NCBI GenBank assembly: GCA_029251165.1
Contig: JAQXDW010000039.1
Location: forward strand, 1-64,000
From: Myxococcota bacterium
GTDB lineage: Bacteria > Myxococcota_A > UBA796
DNA: 64,000 bases
Reading direction: 5' to 3'
Below are positions 1-8,005 of the stretch, piece after piece. The notes under the pieces are model-generated. The model saw only the letters and a list, made by a program, of their open reading frames with translations. It was not told the DNA's origin and did no database searches. The translations under genes were made by a program, and so were the position numbers. How positions within the stretch are numbered: the stretch's first letter is position 1; each line of letters opens with the position of its first letter.

Positions 1-100
1 CGGCTCTGCGCGAGGCGGCGGCTCTGCGCGGGGCGGCGGCTCTGCGCGGGGCGGCGGCTCTGCGCGAGGCGGCGGCTCTGAGCGAGGCGCGTCGCGCAGC
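1..100. repeat. 18-bp tandem repeat coding AEPPPR hexapeptides
   Basis: About five copies of an 18-base unit (core GGCGGCGGCTCTGCGCG) run from the window edge. They vary at a single base, GAGG or GGGG. On the minus strand each copy encodes one AEPPPR hexapeptide in the tail of the kinase-like protein. The array continues beyond the window, so copy number is unknown. Confidence 0.85.
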
Positions 101-1044
101 GGGGGTGGGGGCGGTGCCAGGTTGCGCGGGGGCTCCGGGAGGTTGACCGGCGAGACGAGGTCTGGCCCGGGCAGGGGTGCGACGCTGGGCCGCTGAGGCT
201 CACCGGCTGGTGACCACGACTGACGGCGCTCTGCAGGCGGCTCGTCGTCCTCGTCCGCCAACAGAGCCGCGATGCGCTCCTTGGACCAGAACGCGGTGCT
301 CTCGCCCTTCGCGCTAGCGGCGACCCGGAAGCCCCCGGTGCCGCTCATCGGTCCCGAGAGACTGGTCGGGCCGCCGAGGTCCTCCTCGACAGTCTCCGTC
401 GGTGCGCTGCGTCCGCCAGACATCCGCCCCATTCGCTGCGCTGCCCAGGTGTTCAAGTCCGGGTGGGGAAGCTGTGTAACGACCTCATAGAAGATGTTCG
501 CAACGTCGAGGGGGTGAGGTCGTTCGCTGGGCTCAAAAGAGAGCATCGAGCAGATGAACCGGAGGACATCATCGAACCACTTCCGATCCTTGATCGCATC
601 CCAGCTCACTCCAAGCAGCCGGTCAACGATGACCTGATCATGCTCGTCGCGCTGTCGGGGAACCACCCCGAATGCGCCTGCGGTCAGCATGGCATGCATC
701 AGCAGGCCCATGCCGTAGGTGTCGGTGGTGATGCCGACCGGTGCCCCCTCCGGAGCGCGGCCGCCACGGCGAGGCTGACCGAAACCCTCGACCGCCACCG
801 CGCCGGTACCGTCGAGCTTGACCACGCCGGGCTTGAGATCACCGTGGGTGGCACCATCCTCCTCAGCGATGGTGAGGATGTCTGCGACGCTCCCGATCAA
901 CTCCAGGGCAACACGATGCGGAAGTGGACCTTGATCCAGCAGATCAGAGAGCGGGACACCAGGGGCTTCCCCCTGCTCGGTGAGGAGCTGACCTTCGGCT
1001 CCAGGCTCGCGGAGATAGTAAAAACTCACAGGGATTGATACCAC
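1..1044 (-). CDS. Serine/threonine kinase-like protein (probable pseudokinase), C-terminus cut by window edge
   Basis: Minus-strand frame open from about 1113 through the window edge. It reads a kinase C-lobe: catalytic-loop-like THGDLKPG followed by VEGFG where DFG is expected, then a kinase-like helix (TDTYGMGLLMHAML) and a PSERPHPLDV block. The usual HRDLKPxN has Gly for Arg and no metal-binding Asn, and the DFG Asp is replaced, so catalysis is doubtful. There is no N-lobe: no glycine loop or VAIK lysine, because an in-frame stop lies at 1114-1116, just upstream. GTG at 1044 (then GTG at 1029) is the best start, but neither has a clear ribosome site. After the kinase fold comes a long Pro/Arg-rich tail ending in tandem AEPPPR hexapeptides. 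It lies downstream of the lipoprotein ending at 1134 and could be a scaffold. The true C-terminus is outside the window. Confidence 0.6.
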   Translation of the reverse strand, partial: MVSIPVSFYYLREPGAEGQLLTEQGEAPGVPLSDLLDQGPLPHRVALELIGSVADILTIAEEDGATHGDLKPGVVKLDGTGAVAVEGFGQPRRGGRAPEGAPVGITTDTYGMGLLMHAMLTAGAFGVVPRQRDEHDQVIVDRLLGVSWDAIKDRKWFDDVLRFICSMLSFEPSERPHPLDVANIFYEVVTQLPHPDLNTWAAQRMGRMSGGRSAPTETVEEDLGGPTSLSGPMSGTGGFRVAASAKGESTAFWSKERIAALLADEDDEPPAERRQSWSPAGEPQRPSVAPLPGPDLVSPVNLPEPPRNLAPPPPPLRDAPRSEPPPRAEPPPRAEPPPRAEPPPRAEP

Positions 1045-1133
1045 GTACCGGGCAGCGCGTCTGCCAGAAGCAAGACGGGCCGAAGCGAATCGCTCCGGCC
1101 CATCAGAGAAGCCTCACAGGGAAGCCTCAGCCC

Positions 1134-2717
1134 TTAGTAGTCGCAGTCACCCTGGACAGCGTAGGCGATCTCGATGATCGAGCCACCCTCGGGGATGTTG
1201 TCGTTGTCGAACACGACAACGTTGCCGTCAGACTCATACTTCCAGCCCACGACGGTCTGGGTGGAGTCGATGGCGACCACGATGGTCTCGGGCACTGGGT
1301 ACTCGGAGAGCTCGAAGGCGTTGAGGTCTGCGGCAGAGTTCTCAGCGAGCTCCTCGAGGTGAGCACCCCAGTCGGTCGCACAGATGGAGAGGAACGCACC
1401 ACCGGTCGCAACGGTGGCCTCGTAGAAGCCGGTGTAGGGCTCTGCGGTGGCGCAGCCGCCGGGGTAGTCGCCGCCGATGGCGTGCATGACGACATCGTCC
1501 GGGTCGTCCTTGAGGTCCTGGAAGTAGCCGACGTAGTAGCTGTAGCTGTAGCTGCTCTGCTCGGGCTCATCAGAGACACCGATGAGGTTGAGCTTGGCCT
1601 CATCTCGCAGCCAGGAGCTGTTCTGGCTGACACCCTGAGAGAGCAGCGTGAACGCCATCTCGGTGTAGCCGCCCTCATTGCCGGAGAGCATCTCCTGGAC
1701 GATGCTGACGGCGTCGTCGGCGTTGTCCTCGTCGATGTAGGGCTCGCCGCCGTAGACCGCGCCGGAGTCCTGGACAAGGACCGCGACCCGGAAGTCCGCG
1801 CTCAGACCCTCGAGGGTTGAGGTGTAGGCCGCGAAGTTGCTCTGGACGTTGGCGAGGTCATCACCCATGGAGCAGGACTTGTCCGCTGCGAACAGGATGT
1901 CCGTGGCGGCCTGGAGGGGCTGCTCGAAGATGTCGGTGTTCTCACCGTACAGCTCGCCCTCTCCGTCCTGCTGCGCGAGCGCCTCAGGGGTGAAGGGGTC
2001 GTTGGACTCGACGAACAGGTAGGCGGTGTCGGAGAACTCATCGAGGGGGTAGTACTCGACGTAGACCTCAGCAGACTCGCCGGGAGCGAGGGTCCAGGGA
2101 AGCGCGCCGTTGATCTGTGCGGACTCGCCAGACTCGAAGCTGAAGTCGACCGAGCCGGTGTTGAACGCGAAGCCATCGACGATGAGGTCGTCACGGCCGA
2201 CGTTGCGAATCTCGACCTGCTGGAGGGTCTCGCAGCCGATGAAGATCGTGCCGAAGTCGTAGGTCTCCGGGGAGATCTCGATGTCGGGAGCGATGCCGTC
2301 GCCGATGACGGAGATCTCGGTGGAGGGCTCGTCGGGGTCGTTGGACTCGACGATGATGGACGCGGTGTTGGTGGCGTCGGTGGTCGGGGTGTAGGTGATC
2401 GAGAACTGGGCGGAGCCGTCAGCCTGGATCAGGGTCGAGGAGATCGCAGAGACGGTGTAGACCGAGAGATCATCGCCCGAGATGTAGAGGTCCTCGACCT
2501 GGAGGTCACCGAGCCCGTAGTTGTAGCAGGTGACGATCTGGCTTGCGATCTCGTTGTCGATGACCTTCAGCTCGCCGAAGTCGACGGTGCCGGGGGTGCA
2601 CTCGATGTCCGGAGACTCGCCATCACCGAAGTCTCCATCGCCGTTGCTCTGGTTGACCAGTTCAAAGTCCTGGCAGCCAAACATCAGCGCAAACGTCAGC
2701 GGGAGAATTCGATTCAT
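1134..2717 (-). CDS. Secreted lipoprotein with choice-of-anchor D (ASH-type) repeats and a VWA-like domain
   Basis: 527 aa. The short signal MNRILPLTFALMFGC gives a lipobox-type cysteine at about residue 15, followed by an acidic linker, so it is probably an outer-membrane or surface lipoprotein. Residues ~40-240 hold two immunoglobulin-like repeats of the choice-of-anchor D/ASH type, each with a VDFG or YDFG strand, an NxG turn and VESNDP. Residues ~265-480 look like a von Willebrand A domain: TDILFAADKSCSM gives the MIDAS signature DxSxS as D-K-S-C-S, with later VSDEPEQS and HAIGGD segments typical of the fold. The role is probably adhesion or protein binding. Start ATG has a strong AGGAGCC ribosome site. 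The nearest neighbour upstream is metG, 194 bp away and on the same strand. Confidence 0.8.
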   Translation of the reverse strand: MNRILPLTFALMFGCQDFELVNQSNGDGDFGDGESPDIECTPGTVDFGELKVIDNEIASQIVTCYNYGLGDLQVEDLYISGDDLSVYTVSAISSTLIQADGSAQFSITYTPTTDATNTASIIVESNDPDEPSTEISVIGDGIAPDIEISPETYDFGTIFIGCETLQQVEIRNVGRDDLIVDGFAFNTGSVDFSFESGESAQINGALPWTLAPGESAEVYVEYYPLDEFSDTAYLFVESNDPFTPEALAQQDGEGELYGENTDIFEQPLQAATDILFAADKSCSMGDDLANVQSNFAAYTSTLEGLSADFRVAVLVQDSGAVYGGEPYIDEDNADDAVSIVQEMLSGNEGGYTEMAFTLLSQGVSQNSSWLRDEAKLNLIGVSDEPEQSSYSYSYYVGYFQDLKDDPDDVVMHAIGGDYPGGCATAEPYTGFYEATVATGGAFLSICATDWGAHLEELAENSAADLNAFELSEYPVPETIVVAIDSTQTVVGWKYESDGNVVVFDNDNIPEGGSIIEIAYAVQGDCDY

Positions 2718-2911
2718 GTGGATGGCTCCTGATCTTCTGATTCGTGAGGTCTGTGCTCTTGGTGCCCAGGCCCGAGAACTATCGTTACTTCACGTATTAG
2801 GTTTTCGCGAGTGGAAGTGTGACAAAGAAAATCTACACGTTCCAGAAAATTACCTGTGCAGAACTGTTTTGATCCAACATCTGCCCCAAGGCACGGTCAG
2901 ATCGGACCGCC

Positions 2912-4849
2912 TCAGCGGACCGTCATGCCTGGAGTTGCACCCTCAGGAATCGACGCCAGACCGACGACCTCACGCCCTCCGGCCGCCAGCAACATTCCCT
3001 CACTCATCACTCCACGCAGCTCGGCGGGCTTGAGATTGGCGACCACGATGACGGTCTTGCCCACCAGATCCTCCGTGGTGTAGCGGCTGGCGATGCCAGC
3101 AACGATCTGCCGCAGCTTCGGCTCGCCGATGTTGACCTTGAGCACCAGCAGCCGCTCCGCATCAGGGTGCGCCTCTGCGGAGACCACCAGACCGACCTTG
3201 AGCTGGATCTTTGCGAAGTCCGCGATGTCGATGGGCTCGACGACCTTCTTTTTCTTCTTCTTTTTCTTCGGCTTCGCTGGGGCAGCATCCTCGGCGGCCT
3301 TTCGCGCCGCGAGGATGGAGTCCGGCAGCTTCTGCATCCGGGGGAACAGCGGCTCGCCGAGGGTCAGGGTGGCGCCAGCGATGAGACCATCGAGGGAGTC
3401 GAGGTTGGCAAAGCGGATCTCAGGGAGTCCCAGCTTCTCCAGCATCTCAACAGACTTCTCCGGCATGATTGGGCTGGTGAGTACTGCTGCGATTCGACAG
3501 ATCTCCAGCGCCCGACGCATCACGCCGCCGAGTCGGGCGGTGTTGCCTTCGCGGTTGAGCCTCCACGGCTCCTCGCTGTCGACGTACTTGTTGCCGGCAC
3601 GCACGAGGCCCCACAGGGTCTCGAATGCCACGGAGAACTGCAGCGCCTCGAGCTGCTCGGTGTACTCGGCGAGGGTGCGCTGGGCGAGCGCGGTCAGCGC
3701 GTTGTCGCGCTCGGTGGGCTCATCCAGCGCCGGGACCACCCCCCCACACCACTTGCCGATCATCGACAGGCTGCGGTGTCCGAGGTTTCCGTAGTCGTTG
3801 GCGAGGTCAGCGTTGAACCGCCCCATGAAGTCGTCGTGTGCGAAGTTGCCGTCACCGCCGAACGGGATCTGCTTGAGCAGAAAGTAGCGGACCGGCTCCC
3901 GACCGTAGGCGTCGATCAGGAGGTTGGGATCCACGACGTTGCCGAGGCTCTTGCTCATCTTCTGCCCCTCAACCGTCCACCAGCCGTGGGCGTAGAGGCA
4001 CTGCGCCGGAGGCAGGCCGAGGGCAAAGAGCATGGTCGACCAGTAGACCGCGTGGGTGGCGAGGATGTCCTTGCCGATGATCTGGTAGGTCGCCGGCCAG
4101 CGATCCATGGTGTTCTTCGCCGGATCGGGGTGGTAGCCGGCCGCGGTGATGTAGTTGAGGAGGGCATCGAACCAGACGTAGGTGACGTACTCCGCGTCGA
4201 AGGGCATCGCGATGCCCCAGGGCAGCCGAGTCTTGGGCCGGGAGATGCACAGGTCGCCGACATCCTTGCGCAGGTAGCCCTCGATCTCTGCGCGCCGGGA
4301 GTCGGGCCGGAGGAAGTCGGGGTGGTCGACGATCCACTGGCGGAGCTGATCTGCGTACTTCCCCATCTTGAAGAAGTAGTTGCGCTCCTTGAGCCAGTGG
4401 ACGGGCTGACCGGTATCTGGACACTTTCCGTCGACGAGGTCTTTCTCCGTCCAGAACCGCTCAGCGGAGGTGGAGTACCAGCCCTCATAGTCCGCCGCGT
4501 AGATGTCTCCGCGCTCATACAGCATGACCAGGACCGCCTGAACGACCGTGGTGTGTCGCTCCTCCGTGGTCCGGATGAAGTCGTCGTTGGTGATGCCCAG
4601 CCGCTCCCAGAGGTTCTGGAACGGCTGCACCATGTCATCGGCATGCTGCTTTGGGGTCATTCCCCGCTTCTCAGCTGCCTCGTAGACTTTCTGGCCGTGC
4701 TCATCCGTGCCGGTCAGGAAGTGAACATCGTCGCCTTTCAGCCGGTGCCAGCGGGCGATCACATCTGCGGCAATGGTGGTGTAAGCGTGGCCGATGTGGG
4801 GCTTGTCGTTGACGTAGTACAGCGGAGTGGTGACATAGAAGCGGGACAC
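2912..4849 (-). CDS. metG: Methionyl-tRNA synthetase with C-terminal tRNA-binding domain
   Basis: 645 aa. It charges tRNA-Met with methionine in the cytosol. The class I signatures are clear: HIGH as KPHIGHAYT near residue 17, and KMSKS as GQKMSKSLGN near 300. The connective peptide keeps the WTEKDL and NYFFKMGKY blocks but has only one of the usual zinc-knuckle cysteines (GKCPDTG), so zinc binding is probably lost. The anticodon-binding helical domain follows. After a run of eight lysines (~535-542), the last ~100 residues form an EMAP/Trbp111-like OB fold (IDIADFAKIQLKVGLVV, then PAELRGVMSEGMLLA), which normally dimerises the enzyme and grips tRNA. Start GTG at 4849 is preceded by GAGAGGG. 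It is divergent from the unknown gene at 4943. Confidence 0.97.
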   Translation of the reverse strand: MSRFYVTTPLYYVNDKPHIGHAYTTIAADVIARWHRLKGDDVHFLTGTDEHGQKVYEAAEKRGMTPKQHADDMVQPFQNLWERLGITNDDFIRTTEERHTTVVQAVLVMLYERGDIYAADYEGWYSTSAERFWTEKDLVDGKCPDTGQPVHWLKERNYFFKMGKYADQLRQWIVDHPDFLRPDSRRAEIEGYLRKDVGDLCISRPKTRLPWGIAMPFDAEYVTYVWFDALLNYITAAGYHPDPAKNTMDRWPATYQIIGKDILATHAVYWSTMLFALGLPPAQCLYAHGWWTVEGQKMSKSLGNVVDPNLLIDAYGREPVRYFLLKQIPFGGDGNFAHDDFMGRFNADLANDYGNLGHRSLSMIGKWCGGVVPALDEPTERDNALTALAQRTLAEYTEQLEALQFSVAFETLWGLVRAGNKYVDSEEPWRLNREGNTARLGGVMRRALEICRIAAVLTSPIMPEKSVEMLEKLGLPEIRFANLDSLDGLIAGATLTLGEPLFPRMQKLPDSILAARKAAEDAAPAKPKKKKKKKKVVEPIDIADFAKIQLKVGLVVSAEAHPDAERLLVLKVNIGEPKLRQIVAGIASRYTTEDLVGKTVIVVANLKPAELRGVMSEGMLLAAGGREVVGLASIPEGATPGMTVR

Positions 4850-4942
4850 GGCAGTACCCTCTCAGGGGGTTGGTCAGGATGCGCGGGGCTATCCCATCAC
4901 CCGGCAGACCGCACTCTCGCCCCAGCAGGATAAGAAGCGACG

Positions 4943-5866
4943 ATGTCAGTCAATGCACTTGGATACTGTGAGGACGCGTTCGATCCCTCTGACCCCGGAC
5001 GGCTCTGCCGAGGACGGGAGCGGTGGATCGAGTCGTACCCAAACGAGACCCCTGAGGCCATCCACCGGGTCGTCATCAGCGGAGCCGCTTTCTCCGATGA
5101 CAGCGCCGGAGATGCCCGACGCGGGCTCTGCTACTCCGGCAGCAGCGCCGCAGAGCTTCTCCAGGAGTTCTACGGCAGCCGGCGGCTCACGGCGTGGGCA
5201 GAGGAAGCCAGTCCGTCCCAGATCCCGGAGGCCGCCACTGCGGTCGAGACCTACACCGTCACCCAGCCTGGCGGACCGCTGCGGCGCTGGGCTGCGCGCT
5301 GGACCCTGGACTGCACCTCTGCAGAGGACATCCAGACGGCGCTGGAGGCGGGCGCCGATGTGTTCATCGTTCGCAAGGACGACGAAGAAGACCCCCGCCC
5401 CCTTGGTCCCGGTGTCGATCCAGCCTTCGCGCCGATTCCCCCGCTGGCGGATGCCACGCCGCGCCCGGATTCCTCGCTCGGCGAGGGACTCCGGCAGCGC
5501 CTCTACCTGCTCTCGGGCCTGCGCCAGGACACCAGCCGGCGCTTCCAGGCCGCGATCCTGCCCGAACTACTGGAGCACGTCGAGTCGGTCATCCTCATCC
5601 ACAGCGACAAGCATGGTCGCTGCCTGGGCCTCTACTCGCGGTCTCCCTTAAGTGTCTCCGAGCAGCTCTCCGCGCTGAGCGCCGAGCGGGAGACGCTGGT
5701 GGTTCCGTTCGCCATTCCTCCGATGCTCGCCCGCTGGGATCGCGCGCTGTGGGAGCTGAGACAGACCTGGGATTCAGGGGTTCGCGGTCCATTCCCAGTG
5801 CCGGAGGCACCAGAAGGCGTGCAGAGCTGGGGCCGACGACAGAGCAACCGGTCAGACAACCACTGA
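4943..5866 (+). CDS. Conserved-looking hypothetical protein, 307 aa
   Basis: Not recognised. It starts at ATG 4943 behind AGGATAAG. The protein is soluble, with no signal peptide or membrane segment. Three parts can be seen: an N-terminal ~130 residues with scattered cysteines (GYCEDAF, RLCRGRERW, RGLCYSG, TLDCTSAED), an acidic/proline linker (DDEEDPRPLGPGVDP) near 155-190, and a C-terminal ~110 residues beginning RQRLYLLSGL. The last part contains VESVILIHSDKHGRCLGLYS and so resembles roadblock/LC7-like sensor folds, where a strand-turn-strand carries a ligand. That resemblance is by eye only. It is divergent from metG with 93 bp between starts. Confidence 0.7.
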   Translation: MSVNALGYCEDAFDPSDPGRLCRGRERWIESYPNETPEAIHRVVISGAAFSDDSAGDARRGLCYSGSSAAELLQEFYGSRRLTAWAEEASPSQIPEAATAVETYTVTQPGGPLRRWAARWTLDCTSAEDIQTALEAGADVFIVRKDDEEDPRPLGPGVDPAFAPIPPLADATPRPDSSLGEGLRQRLYLLSGLRQDTSRRFQAAILPELLEHVESVILIHSDKHGRCLGLYSRSPLSVSEQLSALSAERETLVVPFAIPPMLARWDRALWELRQTWDSGVRGPFPVPEAPEGVQSWGRRQSNRSDNH

Positions 5867-6179
5867 CAAGACCGCACGCTGCGACGTGCTCAGCGGCGCT
5901 GAAGCAGCGGCAGCACCATCAGCGTCATGCTGCCCCATCGTGGTCGGCCAGCCCGCGGAGTACAGCGCCAGCCCTGCCGGAGCCACCGCGTCTCCAGACC
6001 ACAGCGCGGACAGCAACCACTGCGCCCCCGGTCCGGACCACCCCGGCAGCGGCCCACACGCTGCGGTGTGGTGCCCACGACACCATGCCTGCTCTGGGCA
6101 GCGGGCAGCAGAGGAGCCGCTGCCGGAGCATGATCCGCCCCCGGCTCAGTCCCTCCATGCTGCGCATCTCGTCGCGCTC

Positions 6180-6583
6180 TCAGCTCCGCTGGAGACGGTG
6201 CTCCCGGGCGCGGGGATAGGTGTAGAGGCGGGTGCTGGCCGAGGCGGCAGCGGGCCAGCAACAGCGTCCATGGGGAGGCGATCCTGGTTGGTGGTCTGGA
6301 GCCGCTCGAGGAGCCCTGGCGGCAGCCCGCTGTCAGCGCTGTGCGGCACCAGCCTTCCGGCGTTCAGCCCCTCCGCTCAGCCTGCGGCCTGAAGCCAGTC
6401 CGGAGCTTGTCCGAGGCCATCCAGCACCGCAGAGACCACCAGGCCCAGCTCCGGAAGGTCGCCCCACACCGCATCCAGCAAGCGGATCGCGAGGGCGTCT
6501 TCGCAGAGCCCCGGACATCCTGGGCCGCCGCTGCGGGGAGCGCGGTCATGTGGCCGCCGGGGCTGGCTTCTGCTCAGCCGGTA
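6180..6583 (-). pseudogene. Decayed minus-strand coding remnant interrupted by in-frame TGA codons
   Basis: Directly after the TGA of the TPR gene at 6584, the same frame keeps reading protein-like sequence. Around 6381-6525 it gives EDALAIRLLDAVWGDLPELG and then APDWLQAAG before a TGA at 6377. It continues AEGLNAGRLVPHSADSGLPP and ERLQTTNQDRLPMDA to about 6270. A shift of frame then gives RLYTYPRAREHRLQRS, ending at TGA 6180. No start codon or ribosome site suits any piece. I read this as a broken gene or a sequence with indels, not as a living one. The function is unknown. From 5867 to 6179 several GC-driven open frames run on both strands and I see nothing I can defend. Confidence 0.3.
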
Positions 6584-7540
6584 TCACAGCCACTCGGCCA
6601 TCGCCCGGACGGTGGGGTGGCTGTCGCCGAGCTGCTCCGTGAGCCGCATCCGGGCCGCCTCCATCCGCGCAAAGCCACGCTCTGGATCCCCACAGTCCAC
6701 CTCCATCCGCCCCAGCTCAAACCGGGTAATCCAGGTGTGCATGTGGTCGCTGCCCTGGCGCTGCTCGGAGAGGTGGAGTGCCTCGGCGAGATGGTCTCTG
6801 GCCTCCACGAAGCGCCCCTGACGGTGCAGCGCCTGGGCGAGACCATGCAGACAGGCGGCCAGCGCAGGATGTCCGGGATCAAAGCGCGCCCGATAGATCG
6901 CCATCGCCTTGCCGTGCAGCTCCACGGCGATGCTGGAGAGCCCCAGACGACGTGCCGTCAGGGCCATTCCCGACAGGGTGACTCCGAGCTCGGGGTGATC
7001 GGCAGGCAGCACCTCTCGCCGCAGCGCGAGGGTGCGGTTCCACGCCTCGCTGGCGGGGCCGTACTGTCGGGCGACGTGGCAGGACTCCGCGAGGGCCTGG
7101 GTGCCCAGCGCAATGTCCTGGGGACGCACCTCAGCCTCGGTGAGCACTGCGATGGCGCGGGTGGCGGTGGCGATGGCCTCCGGACCGCGACCCTGAGCGT
7201 GCTCCGCTGAGGCCAGGGCCACCAGCGCCAGCCCATTAGACAGGGGCACGGCGCTGGCCAGGGCGACCGCTTGCAGGCCCACCGCCATCGCCTCACCGGG
7301 CTGTCCGACCGCGACGAGGGCCTCACTGAGCACCGTATATGCCGCGCCAGCCGAGATGCCGCTCGACTCTGCCGCGGCCTGACGCGCCGCAGCCAGCGCG
7401 GCCTCATAGTGCCCAAGCCAGATCAGGGCGCGGCTCTCCTCGATGCGCCCCCAGGCCCCCGGTGACCGTCGGGCACTCTCCAGCGCCAGGGAGTAGTCTC
7501 CCGACTCGCGATAGCCTCTCGCTGACTCCACCCAATTCAT
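6584..7540 (-). CDS. TPR repeat protein (kinesin-light-chain type)
   Basis: 318 aa, cytoplasmic, made almost wholly of tetratricopeptide helices. Typical pairs are GHYEAALAAARQAA near 45, GQPGEAMAVGLQAVALA near 80, ARQYGPASEAWNRTLALRRE near 155, and the KLC-type GHPALAACLHGLAQALHRQG near 230 and GDSHPTVRAM at the end. These folds bind other proteins, often as kinase or sensor partners. The start ATG at 7540 has GGAG eight bases ahead. Its start codon faces that of the phosphatase at 7561 with only 20 bp between, so each gene's promoter must lie inside or across the other. The frame continues past the stop with coding-like sequence (see 6180-6583). Confidence 0.85.
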   Translation of the reverse strand: MNWVESARGYRESGDYSLALESARRSPGAWGRIEESRALIWLGHYEAALAAARQAAAESSGISAGAAYTVLSEALVAVGQPGEAMAVGLQAVALASAVPLSNGLALVALASAEHAQGRGPEAIATATRAIAVLTEAEVRPQDIALGTQALAESCHVARQYGPASEAWNRTLALRREVLPADHPELGVTLSGMALTARRLGLSSIAVELHGKAMAIYRARFDPGHPALAACLHGLAQALHRQGRFVEARDHLAEALHLSEQRQGSDHMHTWITRFELGRMEVDCGDPERGFARMEAARMRLTEQLGDSHPTVRAMAEWL

Positions 7541-7560
7541 TTTGTCTCCAGGAGGGAACC

Positions 7561-7956
7561 ATGGCCGGTGTGGCCTTTCTCTGCGTCGCCAATTCCGCCC
7601 GCTCTCAAGTCGCTGAGGCCATCGCCCGGCACCTCGACCCGGATCTGGAGGTCTACTCCGCCGGCTCCAGGCCGAGCCATGTTCGCCCTCAGGTCTACAC
7701 CATCCTGAACCGCAACGGGCTGGACACCCGCGGGCTGCGCAGCAAAGGGCTGCTGGAGATCCCGCTGGGTGACATCGATGTCGCCGTCGTGCTGTGCGCG
7801 GAGGAAGAGTGTCCGCTGCTGCCCAGCCACATCAAGAAGCTGTCTTGGCCGCTGCCGGATCCAACGTTCTACCCCGATGATGAGATCCTCGATGCTTTCC
7901 AGGCGACCTACGAGGAGCTGATGCGCCGGCTTCCGAAGCTGCTGCAGACCCTCTGA
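7561..7956 (+). CDS. Low-molecular-weight phosphatase family protein, arsenate reductase ArsC type
   Basis: 131 aa. The N-terminal P-loop is CVANSARSQ, matching CX5R with Cys8 as nucleophile and Arg14. It is followed by AEAIARHL and YSAGSRPSH, the standard LMW-PTP strand-helix. The thioredoxin-linked arsenate reductases add a redox Cys pair. Here VLCAEEECPLLPSHIKK has two cysteines in that place, spaced five apart instead of the usual seven, followed by WPLPDP, the equivalent of WGFDDP. So an arsenate reductase is the best call, with a tyrosine phosphatase as the alternative. The start ATG 7561 follows a near-perfect AGGAGG at 7549. No ars regulator or transporter is adjacent. Confidence 0.85.
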   Translation: MAGVAFLCVANSARSQVAEAIARHLDPDLEVYSAGSRPSHVRPQVYTILNRNGLDTRGLRSKGLLEIPLGDIDVAVVLCAEEECPLLPSHIKKLSWPLPDPTFYPDDEILDAFQATYEELMRRLPKLLQTL

Positions 7957-8005
7957 GTTCAGCTCAGCGCCCCACGTGAACGCGGAGCCTCACGCAGCAG
8001 CACGC

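Noticed and set aside
463..1820. Long plus-strand open frames over the first 1.8 kb
   Set aside because: They lie antisense to the kinase-like gene and the VWA lipoprotein, whose minus-strand translations show clear motifs. High GC leaves opposite frames open.
5886..6392. Plus-strand frame of 168 codons in the gap after the unknown gene
   Set aside because: Composition is Ala/Ser/Pro/His-rich shadow, with no recognisable motif or ribosome site; the minus strand is more protein-like there.
6341..7210. Plus-strand frame of 289 codons
   Set aside because: Antisense to the TPR gene, whose repeats are clear; the plus frame lacks a ribosome site and motifs.
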